A stretch of DNA of 64,000 bases from Bacillota bacterium. Lineage in GTDB: Bacteria > Bacillota > Clostridia > Lachnospirales > Lachnospiraceae. Shown here piece after piece: positions 41,329 through 50,523 of the stretch (the stretch's first letter is position 1; the number at the start of each line of letters is the position of its first letter). The translations under genes and the position numbers were made by a program. The notes under the pieces were generated by a model. The model was not told the DNA's origin and did not search any database. It was given only the letters and a program-made list of their open reading frames with translations. Where the stretch lies: the NCBI GenBank assembly GCA_023409535.1, contig JAEYGZ010000037.1:186001-250000 (forward strand), given 5' to 3'.

Positions 41329-42495
41329 ATGAAGATAATAGCATTTTACCTGCCACAATTTCATGATATTCCAGAAAATGATGAATGGTGGGGCAAGGGC
41401 TTTACAGAATGGGATAATGTGAAAAAAGCTACCCCTTTGTTTGAGGGACATCAGCAACCTAGAGTTCCATATAATAATAATTACTATAATCTCCTTGATC
41501 ATGACGTGAAAAAATGGCAATCAAATATTGCGCAAGAATATGGGATTTATGGCTTTTGTTACTATCATTACTGGTTTAATGGAAAGTTATTATTAGAAAG
41601 ACCGATGGAGCAAATGCTTCGAAATAAAGAGATTACAATTCCATTTTGTATTTGTTGGGCTAATGAGCAATGGACTAAGGCCTGGATTGGTGAAAATAAA
41701 GTTCTCATCGCTCAAAATTATGGCGCAAGAAAAGAATGGGAAGATCACTTTAATTATTTGTTGCCATTTTTTAAAGATGAAAGATACATCAAAGAGAATA
41801 ATAAACCTTTAATGATTATATATAGACCCAATATAGTCTCGTGCTTAAATGAGATGCTCGATGTTTGGAATGAAATGGCTATATGTAATGGATTTAATGG
41901 GTTGACATATGCTTATCAACAAATGTGGCCGAATGATGATAGGAATAAAGATGATAGTAGATTTGCTTATGACATTGAATTTCAGCCTTCATATGGATTA
42001 AAAGAGGCTTATAAAGGCAAACATGAATTTCTCAGAAAAATGAAGAGAATGTTCTCTAACTTAATTGAAAGAGTAACGGGTTACAATATTAGGCTCATTG
42101 GCCAGGGTAAATTAACTGGAAACAGAATAAAATACGATACTGTTTGGAATGCAATATTAAATGAAATGCCGGAATCAAAAAAAAGTATACCAGGGGCATT
42201 TGTGGGATGGGACAACACTCCTAGGCACGGTGATAAAGGTAGAGTGTTTACAGATGATACACCCGAAAAATTTCAAAAATATTTATCTTGTCAGATAAAA
42301 AGGGCTAAAGATGTTTACGACAAAGATATGATTTTCATGTATGCATGGAATGAATGGGCGGAGGGCGGATATCTAGAACCTGATGAAAGATACGGTTATG
42401 GATACTTGGAAGCAATAAAAAACGCATTAATAGAGAATAAGGTATTTCCTAACAGGAGAAAAATAGATGATTTCAATTGCGATGACGACATTTAA
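41329..42495 (+). CDS. WbsX-family protein (GH99-like, polysaccharide biosynthesis)
   Basis: A 388-residue WbsX-like protein (AFYLPQFHDIPENDEWWGKG start, YGIYGFCYYHYWFNGK, ICWANEQWTKAW, YAWNEWAEGGYLEPD). Members sit in O-antigen and capsule clusters and share a fold with family 99 glycosidases; whether they are transferases or glycosidases is not settled. It overlaps the next gene by 29 bases. Confidence 0.88.
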   Translation: MKIIAFYLPQFHDIPENDEWWGKGFTEWDNVKKATPLFEGHQQPRVPYNNNYYNLLDHDVKKWQSNIAQEYGIYGFCYYHYWFNGKLLLERPMEQMLRNKEITIPFCICWANEQWTKAWIGENKVLIAQNYGARKEWEDHFNYLLPFFKDERYIKENNKPLMIIYRPNIVSCLNEMLDVWNEMAICNGFNGLTYAYQQMWPNDDRNKDDSRFAYDIEFQPSYGLKEAYKGKHEFLRKMKRMFSNLIERVTGYNIRLIGQGKLTGNRIKYDTVWNAILNEMPESKKSIPGAFVGWDNTPRHGDKGRVFTDDTPEKFQKYLSCQIKRAKDVYDKDMIFMYAWNEWAEGGYLEPDERYGYGYLEAIKNALIENKVFPNRRKIDDFNCDDDI

Positions 42496-43450
42496 TGGTC
42501 AAGGTTATATTGAGGATCAATTGCAAAGCCTGAAAAATCAAACCAGATTTCCAGATGAAATTGTTATATGTGATGATGCCTCATATGATAATACTATTGA
42601 AATAATAGATAGATTTACGAAGAAAAATCCACAATTAAATATAAAATTAATTGTTAATAAGGAGAACTTGGGTTACAAACATAATTTTTATAACGCAATT
42701 AAATTAACCTCTGGGGACATTGTCTTTCTATGTGATCAAGACGATGTATGGGAAAAGAATAAAATCGAAATAATGAGCAGTGTATTAGAAAATGATTCTA
42801 AGATACTTGTCCTTAATACTGCAGTTAAATTGATTGATGCTAAAGGAAACACATTACGAGTTATACCCGAAAAAAACAAATCAAATTGCAACATAGCAAA
42901 TTTTTTTGTTAATGATTGTGAAATAAAAAAAATTAATTATAAAACCTTTCTAAAAGGAAATATTTCACCGGGGTGTACTTTGTGCTTCAAAAGCATAATT
43001 AAAGATGTTTTTACAAATACGTATGATTTTGATTGTGCACATGACGTCCAGATTAATAGTATAGGGGCTTTATCAAATAGCTTGTATTTTTATAATATTC
43101 AGTTAACAAATTATAGAATTCATTCTAATAATACAATTGGGTTTTCTTTTAAGGGAAAAAAGAAGGCTTTTAATAGTGCTTCTGATAGATATATAAAAAG
43201 AGTTAGTGGTATAAGAAGTGAGCTTAATATAGCCAAAAAGGTTAACAGTCTGATGAATATTAATTTGTTTGAAGACATTCTAGAGAAAAGATATAGAGCG
43301 GTAAATGATGGTGACATAATTAACTTGATTAATTTAATGAATACAGGAAATTATCGATGTATTTATTCAAATAAGCAAGTTCTTGGAGATGCTTTATGTG
43401 CTATGTATGGAAAAATCTCTTATTTTTTGAATCATATAAACCATGGGTGA
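42467..43450 (+). CDS. Glycosyltransferase family 2
   Basis: A 327-residue GT2 enzyme (MISIAMTTFNGQGYIEDQL, ICDDASYDNTIEI, FLCDQDDVWEKNK). The DQDD metal site and the LKGNISPGCTLCF region resemble rhamnosyltransferase-like GT2 enzymes, but donor and acceptor are unknown. It starts within the WbsX gene after AGGAG. Confidence 0.87.
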   Translation: MISIAMTTFNGQGYIEDQLQSLKNQTRFPDEIVICDDASYDNTIEIIDRFTKKNPQLNIKLIVNKENLGYKHNFYNAIKLTSGDIVFLCDQDDVWEKNKIEIMSSVLENDSKILVLNTAVKLIDAKGNTLRVIPEKNKSNCNIANFFVNDCEIKKINYKTFLKGNISPGCTLCFKSIIKDVFTNTYDFDCAHDVQINSIGALSNSLYFYNIQLTNYRIHSNNTIGFSFKGKKKAFNSASDRYIKRVSGIRSELNIAKKVNSLMNINLFEDILEKRYRAVNDGDIINLINLMNTGNYRCIYSNKQVLGDALCAMYGKISYFLNHINHG

Positions 43451-43468
43451 TTAAACCATGGTGGTGAG

Positions 43469-44644
43469 ATGGGAGTAGTTATGGTAGGTAATATATTTTC
43501 TTTTGCGATTTATATGCTTATATATATCGTTGCTGGTTTTTTCTTTTATCTTGCGGATAAAGAAATTTCATCGAATAGGGATAGAAAATCAATCAAATTT
43601 TTAGCGGCAGGCGTAATAGTTTTATGTCTTTTCGCTGCAACGAGAGGTGAGAATGTTGGAACAGATATGCAAGTTTATGCTATTCCTCTTTACAATAATA
43701 CAAAAGCATTAAATTCATTAGCGACCATACTAAGTCAGGATTTAAGAATAGAAAAAATATATTATATTTTAGCTTATATCTCATCTCATTTTTTCGGTAG
43801 GATAGAAGTGTTTTTGTTTACATTAGAGTTGCTAGTTTTTTTGCCTGTGACAATTTGTATATACAAAGAACGTAAAAAAATACGAATGGTTGTTGCAATG
43901 ACATTCTTTATGCTTCTTTACTATCCTATGTCGCTTAATGCAATGCGTCAAAGTATTGCGGTGGCCTTTTTACTTTTGGCAATCAGTTTTTTTCTTAATA
44001 AAAAGAAATTATGGTCTCTCGTTTTGTCGGTTGTTAGTATATATTTTCATTCCTCTGCCATTATCGGTATAATAATATTAGCTATTATCATAGGAATTTC
44101 AAAAATAAGGAAAACTATAGCTAAATTTATTACAGCGATAGCGTCGGTGGGCTTTGGATTTGTGTTTGCAACAAGGTGGTACAGTATTGCCAATTCTGCA
44201 ATTCAAATTGGTCTTTTACCAATCAAGTATTCATATAAGATATATCAATTTAAAGAAAACTTTAGTGGGGGAGAAAATATATTTGCAACAGGCAAATTAG
44301 GACTAGTTGATCTGTTTTTTAGATTGTTATTATTTATTCTGCCATTATTAATGTTATGGAATAAAAAAAACGAAGATGCAAGATTACAATTTTATATTAA
44401 AACATCACTAATTAACATAGCGATTTACGTATGTATTTATTTTTCTTTACATACTTTTTATGGCTACAGAATAGTAATGCCGCTCGATTATTTAAATATA
44501 TTATATTTTCCAAACTTGAATATCATTTTTAAATTAGGAAATGGAAATAAATTAAGAGGGTATAGTTTAATGATAATAATTGCACTAATATATTCCTTTA
44601 TGTACTACTGTTATGCTGGAGCACATCAAGTAATGATATTATAA
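43469..44644 (+). CDS. EpsG/Wzy-type polysaccharide polymerase
   Basis: A 391-residue membrane protein with about ten helices. The motif AATRGENVGTDMQVYAIPLY and the following LNAMRQSIAVAFLLLAISFF are typical of EpsG-family polymerases, which join lipid-linked repeat units outside the membrane. The start may be 43469 or the ATG at 43481, which has GGGAG before it. The central part of a Wzy-dependent pathway with the flippase at 46791. Confidence 0.82.
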   Translation: MGVVMVGNIFSFAIYMLIYIVAGFFFYLADKEISSNRDRKSIKFLAAGVIVLCLFAATRGENVGTDMQVYAIPLYNNTKALNSLATILSQDLRIEKIYYILAYISSHFFGRIEVFLFTLELLVFLPVTICIYKERKKIRMVVAMTFFMLLYYPMSLNAMRQSIAVAFLLLAISFFLNKKKLWSLVLSVVSIYFHSSAIIGIIILAIIIGISKIRKTIAKFITAIASVGFGFVFATRWYSIANSAIQIGLLPIKYSYKIYQFKENFSGGENIFATGKLGLVDLFFRLLLFILPLLMLWNKKNEDARLQFYIKTSLINIAIYVCIYFSLHTFYGYRIVMPLDYLNILYFPNLNIIFKLGNGNKLRGYSLMIIIALIYSFMYYCYAGAHQVMIL

Positions 44645-44664
44645 TAAATAGGAGAGGTAAGATA

Positions 44665-45507
44665 ATGGTTTCGGTTGTTATTCCAACTTATAATAGGGCG
44701 CATTTATTGGCTAGGTCAATTAACAGTGTGTTGAAACAGTCTATTGATGACATTGAAATTATTGTTGTTGATGATGGTTCCACTGATAATACACAATGTT
44801 TAATAGAATCAATGAATGATAAAAGAATTAAATATTTTAAACAAGAAAAATCAGGAGCATGCAGGGCACGAAACATAGGAATCGAAGAGTCAAATGGAGA
44901 ATTGATTGCTTTTCAGGACAGTGATGATGAGTGGTTTCCAAATAAATTGGATAGCCAGCTTAAATATTTAAAAGAAACAAATGCTGATTTCACATTCTGT
45001 GAGTACTATAAAATTACACCAGAAGAAACAAAAGTTGTACCAGATGGATTAATAAGTAAGTATTTAACGTTAGAGCAGGAACTAGAAAAGAATTATGTTG
45101 GTACGCCGACAATTTTGATGAAGAAAGAAGTTGCGAAAAATATAAGATTTGATGAGACGCTAAAAAGGTTTCAGGATTGGGACTTTACAATTAAAGTACT
45201 AAAAAATAATTATATTGTTTCATACCAGAATACACCTTTGATGAATGCATATGATAATGGGAATAGCATAACAAATAATCAAAACTATAATGAATGCTAT
45301 GAAAAATTTATAAATAAAAATTTATTTTTGTATATAAAACATAGAAAACAATTTGGGGCATGTTATATGAGGCTAGCCAGATATAACAGTAGACACAACA
45401 ATAGGAAATGTGCAATGAAATATTTACTACGGTCAATTAAGTATAGACCAAGTTTTAAAACAATAATGAAGATGGCTATTACTCCTTTAGGATTATGGAA
45501 AAATTAA
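44665..45507 (+). CDS. Glycosyltransferase family 2
   Basis: A 280-residue GT2 enzyme (MVSVVIPTYNRAHLLARSIN, IVVDDGSTDNTQC, LIAFQDSDDEWFPNKL). SD AGGAGAGG. Likely adds one sugar of the repeat unit. After it comes a 180-bp A+T-rich gap with no recognisable gene. Confidence 0.88.
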   Translation: MVSVVIPTYNRAHLLARSINSVLKQSIDDIEIIVVDDGSTDNTQCLIESMNDKRIKYFKQEKSGACRARNIGIEESNGELIAFQDSDDEWFPNKLDSQLKYLKETNADFTFCEYYKITPEETKVVPDGLISKYLTLEQELEKNYVGTPTILMKKEVAKNIRFDETLKRFQDWDFTIKVLKNNYIVSYQNTPLMNAYDNGNSITNNQNYNECYEKFINKNLFLYIKHRKQFGACYMRLARYNSRHNNRKCAMKYLLRSIKYRPSFKTIMKMAITPLGLWKN

Positions 45508-45687
45508 AATACCCCATCTTACTTTTAATGAGTTCTCTTTATAATTTGATATAGTAATATATCCCTATATTATGACAACTTAATTTTAGAGACCCAATTC
45601 TTATTGCTAATTAACGTATAACTACTGTTGCTATAGAGAGTTATGAGTTCAAAGTTTATGATTTCATTTACAAGTTTGGAGGAAATA

Positions 45688-46650
45688 ATGAAAGATATAA
45701 TTAATGCAGTTATTGTTACATACAATAGGAAATCTTTACTTGAGGAATGCATAGATGCTCTTCTTGCACAAAGTTATGAAATTAATAAAATATATATTAT
45801 TGATAATTTTAGCAATGATGGCACTGATTTGTTTTTAAAAGAAAAGTATGCCAATAATGAACATTTCGCAGTATTTAGATTATCCAAGAATTATGGAGGG
45901 GCTGGTGGATTTTATTACGGTATCTGTAAGGCTTATTTAGACGATTGTGATTGGATTTGGGCTATGGATGACGATACTATTCCAACACAAACAGCATTGC
46001 AAGAATTGGTGTTAGCGAAAGAAAAAATAGCTGGAGATATCAGTTTCTTGGCCAGCACTGTTTACGGGTCACAAGATGAACCAATGAATGTACCAACATT
46101 ATCGACAACAGTAGCCGCTAATGGTTATCCAGACTGGTATTACCATCTTAATAAAGGTGTCGTTAAAATCAGTGATGCTACTTTGGTTTCATTAATGTTC
46201 AGTTCTGAGGCTATAAAAAAAGTGGGGGCACCTCATCCAGATTTCTTTATATGGGGTGATGATACGGAATATACTTTGAGAATGACAAGATATTATGCAC
46301 CGGCATATTTTGTGGGTAGAAGTAAGGTCATACATAAGCGCTTTGGAGCAAAGGCTCTTTCGATGCTTGATGAAGATAATGTTAACCGTATAAGAATGTA
46401 TTCAAATTACTATAGAAACAACTTAGTAGTTTTGAACTACTATTTTTCAAAGCGCAAAAAATTCAGTTTTGAAAGAAAAATGCTCACAGATTTATTTAAA
46501 ATTGTATTTAGTAACCGAAAATATAAAATTGAAAAAATAAAATCATTATATAAGGGATTATTTAATTATCTATTTGGTAAATATGGAAAAAGAAATTTCA
46601 ATAATAGATTTAATAATGTATATGATGATTTATTAAAAGAGGACATTTAA
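45688..46650 (+). CDS. GT2 glycosyltransferase, GlfT2-like
   Basis: A 320-residue GT2 protein whose motifs (AVIVTYNRKSLLEECIDALL, IIDNFSNDGT, WIWAMDDDTIPTQTAL, FFIWGDDTEYTLR) match the branch containing galactofuranosyl- and rhamnosyltransferases such as GlfT2. A decayed UDP-galactopyranose mutase lies downstream, so it may once have used UDP-galactofuranose. The ATG at 45688 follows GGAGG; the ATG at 45643 is further upstream without a site. Confidence 0.85.
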   Translation: MKDIINAVIVTYNRKSLLEECIDALLAQSYEINKIYIIDNFSNDGTDLFLKEKYANNEHFAVFRLSKNYGGAGGFYYGICKAYLDDCDWIWAMDDDTIPTQTALQELVLAKEKIAGDISFLASTVYGSQDEPMNVPTLSTTVAANGYPDWYYHLNKGVVKISDATLVSLMFSSEAIKKVGAPHPDFFIWGDDTEYTLRMTRYYAPAYFVGRSKVIHKRFGAKALSMLDEDNVNRIRMYSNYYRNNLVVLNYYFSKRKKFSFERKMLTDLFKIVFSNRKYKIEKIKSLYKGLFNYLFGKYGKRNFNNRFNNVYDDLLKEDI

Positions 46651-46790
46651 ATTTTTAATTAAAGATAAGAAGCTGAATACGGTATATCTTCGATAATAAT
46701 TTTAATAATATTATACATATAAAACATACCTACGAAACTAAGACCTTTCTTAGATAAGGATATGCCATTCGCACAGAACAAAGAGGACAA

Positions 46791-48257
46791 ATGATTATTA
46801 TGAATAAAAAGAAATCCTTAAAATTTAACTTTATTATGAATGCTACACTTACTATGTCGTCGTTCATTTTCCCATTGATAACATTTCCCTATGTTTCAAG
46901 AATTTTACTTCCGGCTGGTACCGGTAAAGTTTCTTTTGCATCTTCTTTCATATCTTATTTTGCTATGTTTGCGCAACTTGGGATACCTGCGTATGGTATA
47001 AGAGCGTGTGCAAAGGTTAGAAATAATCGTGAAGAATTAACACGAACGGTTCATGAGCTGTTTATAATAAATATTGCGATGACCGTATTATCATATATTA
47101 TATTCTTCATATTCCTTTTTACAACTCCGAGACTACGAGATGATATTATACTGTATATAATTGTTAGCCTATCGATTATATTAAATACAGTTGGAATAGA
47201 GTGGCTGTATAAAGCGTTGGAACAATATACATATATTACAATTCGTTCAATAACGTTTAAGCTTATTTCTGCCATAGCAATGTTTGTATTGATTCATAAG
47301 CAAAGTGATTATGTGATTTATGGAGGAATTTCTGTTTTTGCCTCATCTGCTTCATACGTTTTGAATTTTGTAAATGTTCGTAAATATATTGATTTTAAAA
47401 ATGTAGGTAAATATGATTTTAGAAAACATTTAAAACCAATTCTTGTGTTTTTTGCAATGGCTTGTGCTACAACTATATATACACATCTTGATACTGTAAT
47501 GTTAGGATTCATATCTACTGATGAAGATGTTGGATACTACAATGCGGCCGTCAAAATTAAATCTATTTTGGTTAGTGTTGTTACATCATTGGGGGCAGTA
47601 TTGCTTCCTAGAGCATCATATTATGTAGAACATAATATGATAGACGAATTCAGAAGAGTTAGCCAAAAAGTTATAAACTTTGTGTTTTTGATTGCCACTC
47701 CATTTATGAGTTATTTTATGATATTTGCTGCATATGGAATTAATTTTCTTTCAGGTTCAGCATATACTGATTCGATTCTACCGATGCAGATAATTATGCC
47801 AACTCTTTTATTTATCGGTATTACAAATATAACAGGTATACAGATTCTAGTTCCTATTGGTAAAGAGAAAGTGGTATTATATTCTGAGATTGTAGGTGCA
47901 ATGATTAATTTATCATTGAATGCCATTTTAATCCCTATTTTTGCATCAGCAGGTGCAGCTATTGGTACATTAGCTGCAGAAATTGTTGTATTTATTTATC
48001 AGTTTGCATATATCGATAATGTGATAAAAGCCATGTTTGGCAATATTCATTATTTCAAAATAATAATTGCAGTACTTCTTGGATTTGCTGCAAGTATTTG
48101 GGTAACCTCATTAGAACTTAGTAGTTTCTTCACATTAGCTATCTCAGCATGTTTTTTCTTTAGTGCTTATGGGCTATTTTTGCTCATCACCAAAGAACCA
48201 CTGGTAGTAGAAATATTTAATCAATTACTTGGGAAAGTTTTAAAGAGGGATAAATAA
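46791..48257 (+). CDS. Wzx-type flippase (oligosaccharide transporter)
   Basis: A 488-residue protein with 12-14 membrane helices, MATE/MOP superfamily (LTMSSFIFPLITFPYVSRIL; ITNITGIQILVPIGKEKVVL). It would flip the lipid-linked repeat unit outwards for the EpsG/Wzy-type polymerase at 43469. Its last base overlaps the ATG of the broken glf remnant (TAATG), showing that glf was once the next gene of the operon. Confidence 0.9.
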   Translation: MIIMNKKKSLKFNFIMNATLTMSSFIFPLITFPYVSRILLPAGTGKVSFASSFISYFAMFAQLGIPAYGIRACAKVRNNREELTRTVHELFIINIAMTVLSYIIFFIFLFTTPRLRDDIILYIIVSLSIILNTVGIEWLYKALEQYTYITIRSITFKLISAIAMFVLIHKQSDYVIYGGISVFASSASYVLNFVNVRKYIDFKNVGKYDFRKHLKPILVFFAMACATTIYTHLDTVMLGFISTDEDVGYYNAAVKIKSILVSVVTSLGAVLLPRASYYVEHNMIDEFRRVSQKVINFVFLIATPFMSYFMIFAAYGINFLSGSAYTDSILPMQIIMPTLLFIGITNITGIQILVPIGKEKVVLYSEIVGAMINLSLNAILIPIFASAGAAIGTLAAEIVVFIYQFAYIDNVIKAMFGNIHYFKIIIAVLLGFAASIWVTSLELSSFFTLAISACFFFSAYGLFLLITKEPLVVEIFNQLLGKVLKRDK

Positions 48258-48359
48258 TGTTTGATTATTTAGTAGTTGGTGCAGGTCTTTATGGAACAAC
48301 TTGCTCACGAAGCGAAGTTATCTGGTAAGCCAGTACTTGCAGCTGATAAGAGACATTAA
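48257..48359 (+). pseudogene. glf: UDP-galactopyranose mutase remnant (N-terminal fragment)
   Basis: ATG TTT GAT TAT opens MFDYLVVGAGLYGTT, the FAD-binding start of Glf. A frame change follows, and the next frame continues LAHEAKLSGKPVLAADKRH before a stop. Only about 35 of some 370 codons remain. Loss of Glf would remove UDP-galactofuranose unless another copy exists elsewhere in the genome. Confidence 0.8.
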
Positions 48360-48361
48360 GT

Positions 48362-48571
48362 AAATATGAAGAAATAGGAGAACTCTGCCGGTATGGGAAC
48401 AATCTAGGCACCTGCTGTATTAATGAGAAAAAGTATGCTGAGGCAGTGGATTATTTTAATAAATCGTTGGAGATAAAAATAAGGCTTATGGATGTTAATG
48501 GTGCAGTAGAGCAAATGTCCAATATTGCTAACACTTATCTCGGCATGAATAATTATGAGACGCAATACTGA
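48362..48571 (+). pseudogene. TPR-protein fragment joined to the glf remnant
   Basis: The frame reads KYEEIGELCRYGNNLGTC, then NEKKYAEAVDYFNKSLEIK and VEQMSNIANTYLGMNNYETQ before a stop; a further piece (LTVKHAEALAE) continues in another frame. This is a tetratricopeptide-repeat pattern unrelated to Glf. There is no start or SD. It marks a recombination scar at the edge of the acquired block. Confidence 0.7.
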
Positions 48572-48638
48572 CTGTTAAGCATGCGGAGGCATTAGCAGAA
48601 TTTATACTAATTTTTTTCGACATATTTCCAAATATTAC

Positions 48639-48667
48639 TTGACTATCCAGCATTATACACTTATTAT
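48639..48667 (+). promoter_or_regulatory. Promoter for the Ig-like surface protein gene
   Basis: TTGACT (48639-48644) and TATTAT (48662-48667) with 17 bases between them, 52 bases before the start at 48720. It lets the last part of the cluster be transcribed apart from the glycosyltransferases. Confidence 0.7.
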
Positions 48668-48719
48668 GTATTATATAGGAAAAAAGTACTAGTATTTATT
48701 ATGAAAAGGAGATAGCGTC

Positions 48720-50435
48720 ATGGGAAAAATGAAAGCACACACATTGAAGTCGCTGCTTGCGACAGCGGTTGCCGCTGTTATGATTATGCTGTCTGTAGTG
48801 GTATTCCCTCCTACAGCCGTACAAGCAGCTTCTTCACCTTCACTGACTAAAACCACCAGTAACATTTTAGAGGGCAGCAGCTTTGATATTAATATCAAGG
48901 ATAAGATCAAGGGCTCTACCTATACCTGGACATCCAGCGATAAAAAGGTCGCAACGGTAAATAGTAAGGGTGTTGTACAAGGTATTAAGAAAGGTACAGC
49001 TACAATCACTTGTACGATAAAAGCACCGAAAAAAACTTATACCTTAACCTGTAAGGTTTCTATCCTTAAAGAAGCAGCTCGATTTGTAATCAATAATAAA
49101 GTTTCTGTCTTAAATCTTAGTCAGGTTTATGATTTGAACAGAACGCTTATTCCTTCCGATTCCAATGAAAAAACTACCTGGTCAACCAGTGATAAGACGA
49201 TTATTTCTCCTGATAAGAACGGTAAATTTACGACGTTAAAGACCGGAACAGTAACCATTACCGGTACTACCACCAGTGGATTGAAGGATACTGTGACAAT
49301 TAAGGTAATTGACAAGGACGGAGTAGTGACAACACAAGAGGAACTGGATGCATTACTGGGCTCTGGCGTTGAGACAATTACGTTAAGAACAGTAGAAGAA
49401 GTAACCCTTACAATCCCGAGTGGTGATTACAGTACAACCAAGCTGGTTGTGGATGCACCTAAAGCTGATATTACCAATAAGGGAGTATTTAAATCAATTG
49501 ATATTAAGAATATTAAACCTGAAACCTGGCATGAAGAAGCGAGTGGTAATCTATTAAATGTATCTGCTGCCAATGCCAGAATTATTATAGTAAGCGGTGC
49601 CAATGCATCCATTAATATTCAGGGTGCTGCAACTAATATTACGATAGAGAATAACGGTATAGTAGAGGAATTGGTACTGGACAGCGCAACGAGCATCGTT
49701 ATTACCGGTACAGCAAAACAAGTTATTCCTGTGGTTGCCAATATTCTGAATGCAAAGATTACTTCAGATATTCCTTTGGATTTGACGAGCAATCAGAAGA
49801 TTACACTGGTTCTTCTGGCTGGAGCTGAAGGAACAAAGGTCACTGCAGCAAATGGTGGCGCGAAACCCGATGTTCAAGGCTCTGTGGTTGTTGTGATTGT
49901 GGTAGCTGACAATACGGCTACTCCCACTCCTTCCGCAGGTGGCGGCGGTGGGAATCCCGGTGGTGGAAATCCTGGCGGCGGTGATTCCGGCAGTGGCTTT
50001 GTGAATGGAGTTAAGGTAACGCAGGGCAGTGGTTATACTAAATTTGAATTGCAATATTCCTACAAATCATTGCAATCCATTGAGGTTAAGTATCCTTTAA
50101 TCGGAAGCTACACAATTGATGCGGATATGCTGACCTTCTTAAAAAATAGCTTGGCAGCGGATGATACAACAATCCAAAAATGGTTGAATACAGAAGATAC
50201 CACTAAGACCTATGATAATGGCGTAACTGTTACCGTTACAGGAACCGAGGGCAACAGCACAAAGACTGTTGAGTTAACCTATGGTCTCTTAAGCAAGAGT
50301 TATCAGGTAACAGTGGAAAACAGAATCGTAACTGTAGATACCGGAAGTGCTACTTACTCTATTAGCACCAGTGGTGAGAAAGAACTTATTATTACTCCTT
50401 CTGTTCAGGGTGTTGAATTTATTCCTTCATTTTAA
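48720..50435 (+). CDS. Secreted protein with bacterial Ig-like (Big_2) domains
   Basis: A 571-residue exported protein. A signal peptide covers about residues 1-36 (basic start, then AVAAVMIMLSVVVFPPTAVQA). A Big_2 domain follows (about 38-121, with the YTWTSSDKKVATVNSKGVVQG core) and a second Ig-like domain (about 122-200, TTWSTSDKTIISPDKNGKFT). The region at about 205-385 is a repeat-rich beta domain of unknown family. A Gly/Pro/Ser linker at about 403-425 then leads to a final domain. No LPXTG or membrane anchor is seen. It may bind or organise the polysaccharide at the cell surface; that is inferred from context only. Confidence 0.8.
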   Translation: MGKMKAHTLKSLLATAVAAVMIMLSVVVFPPTAVQAASSPSLTKTTSNILEGSSFDINIKDKIKGSTYTWTSSDKKVATVNSKGVVQGIKKGTATITCTIKAPKKTYTLTCKVSILKEAARFVINNKVSVLNLSQVYDLNRTLIPSDSNEKTTWSTSDKTIISPDKNGKFTTLKTGTVTITGTTTSGLKDTVTIKVIDKDGVVTTQEELDALLGSGVETITLRTVEEVTLTIPSGDYSTTKLVVDAPKADITNKGVFKSIDIKNIKPETWHEEASGNLLNVSAANARIIIVSGANASINIQGAATNITIENNGIVEELVLDSATSIVITGTAKQVIPVVANILNAKITSDIPLDLTSNQKITLVLLAGAEGTKVTAANGGAKPDVQGSVVVVIVVADNTATPTPSAGGGGGNPGGGNPGGGDSGSGFVNGVKVTQGSGYTKFELQYSYKSLQSIEVKYPLIGSYTIDADMLTFLKNSLAADDTTIQKWLNTEDTTKTYDNGVTVTVTGTEGNSTKTVELTYGLLSKSYQVTVENRIVTVDTGSATYSISTSGEKELIITPSVQGVEFIPSF

Positions 50436-50459
50436 TTAATGTGATGTAAGCTTTATCTA

Positions 50460-50500
50460 CACCAAGGGATTTTGCGTATTTTGCGTGAAATCCTTTGGTG
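50460..50500 (+). terminator. Hairpin after the Ig-like protein gene
   Basis: CACCAAGGGATTT pairs with AAATCCTTTGGTG across an A+T-rich loop. The following CTAATTTTGTC is only moderately T-rich, so it may be a partial terminator ahead of the phosphatase gene. Confidence 0.55.
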
Positions 50501-50523
50501 CTAATTTTGTCTAAGGAGTATTT

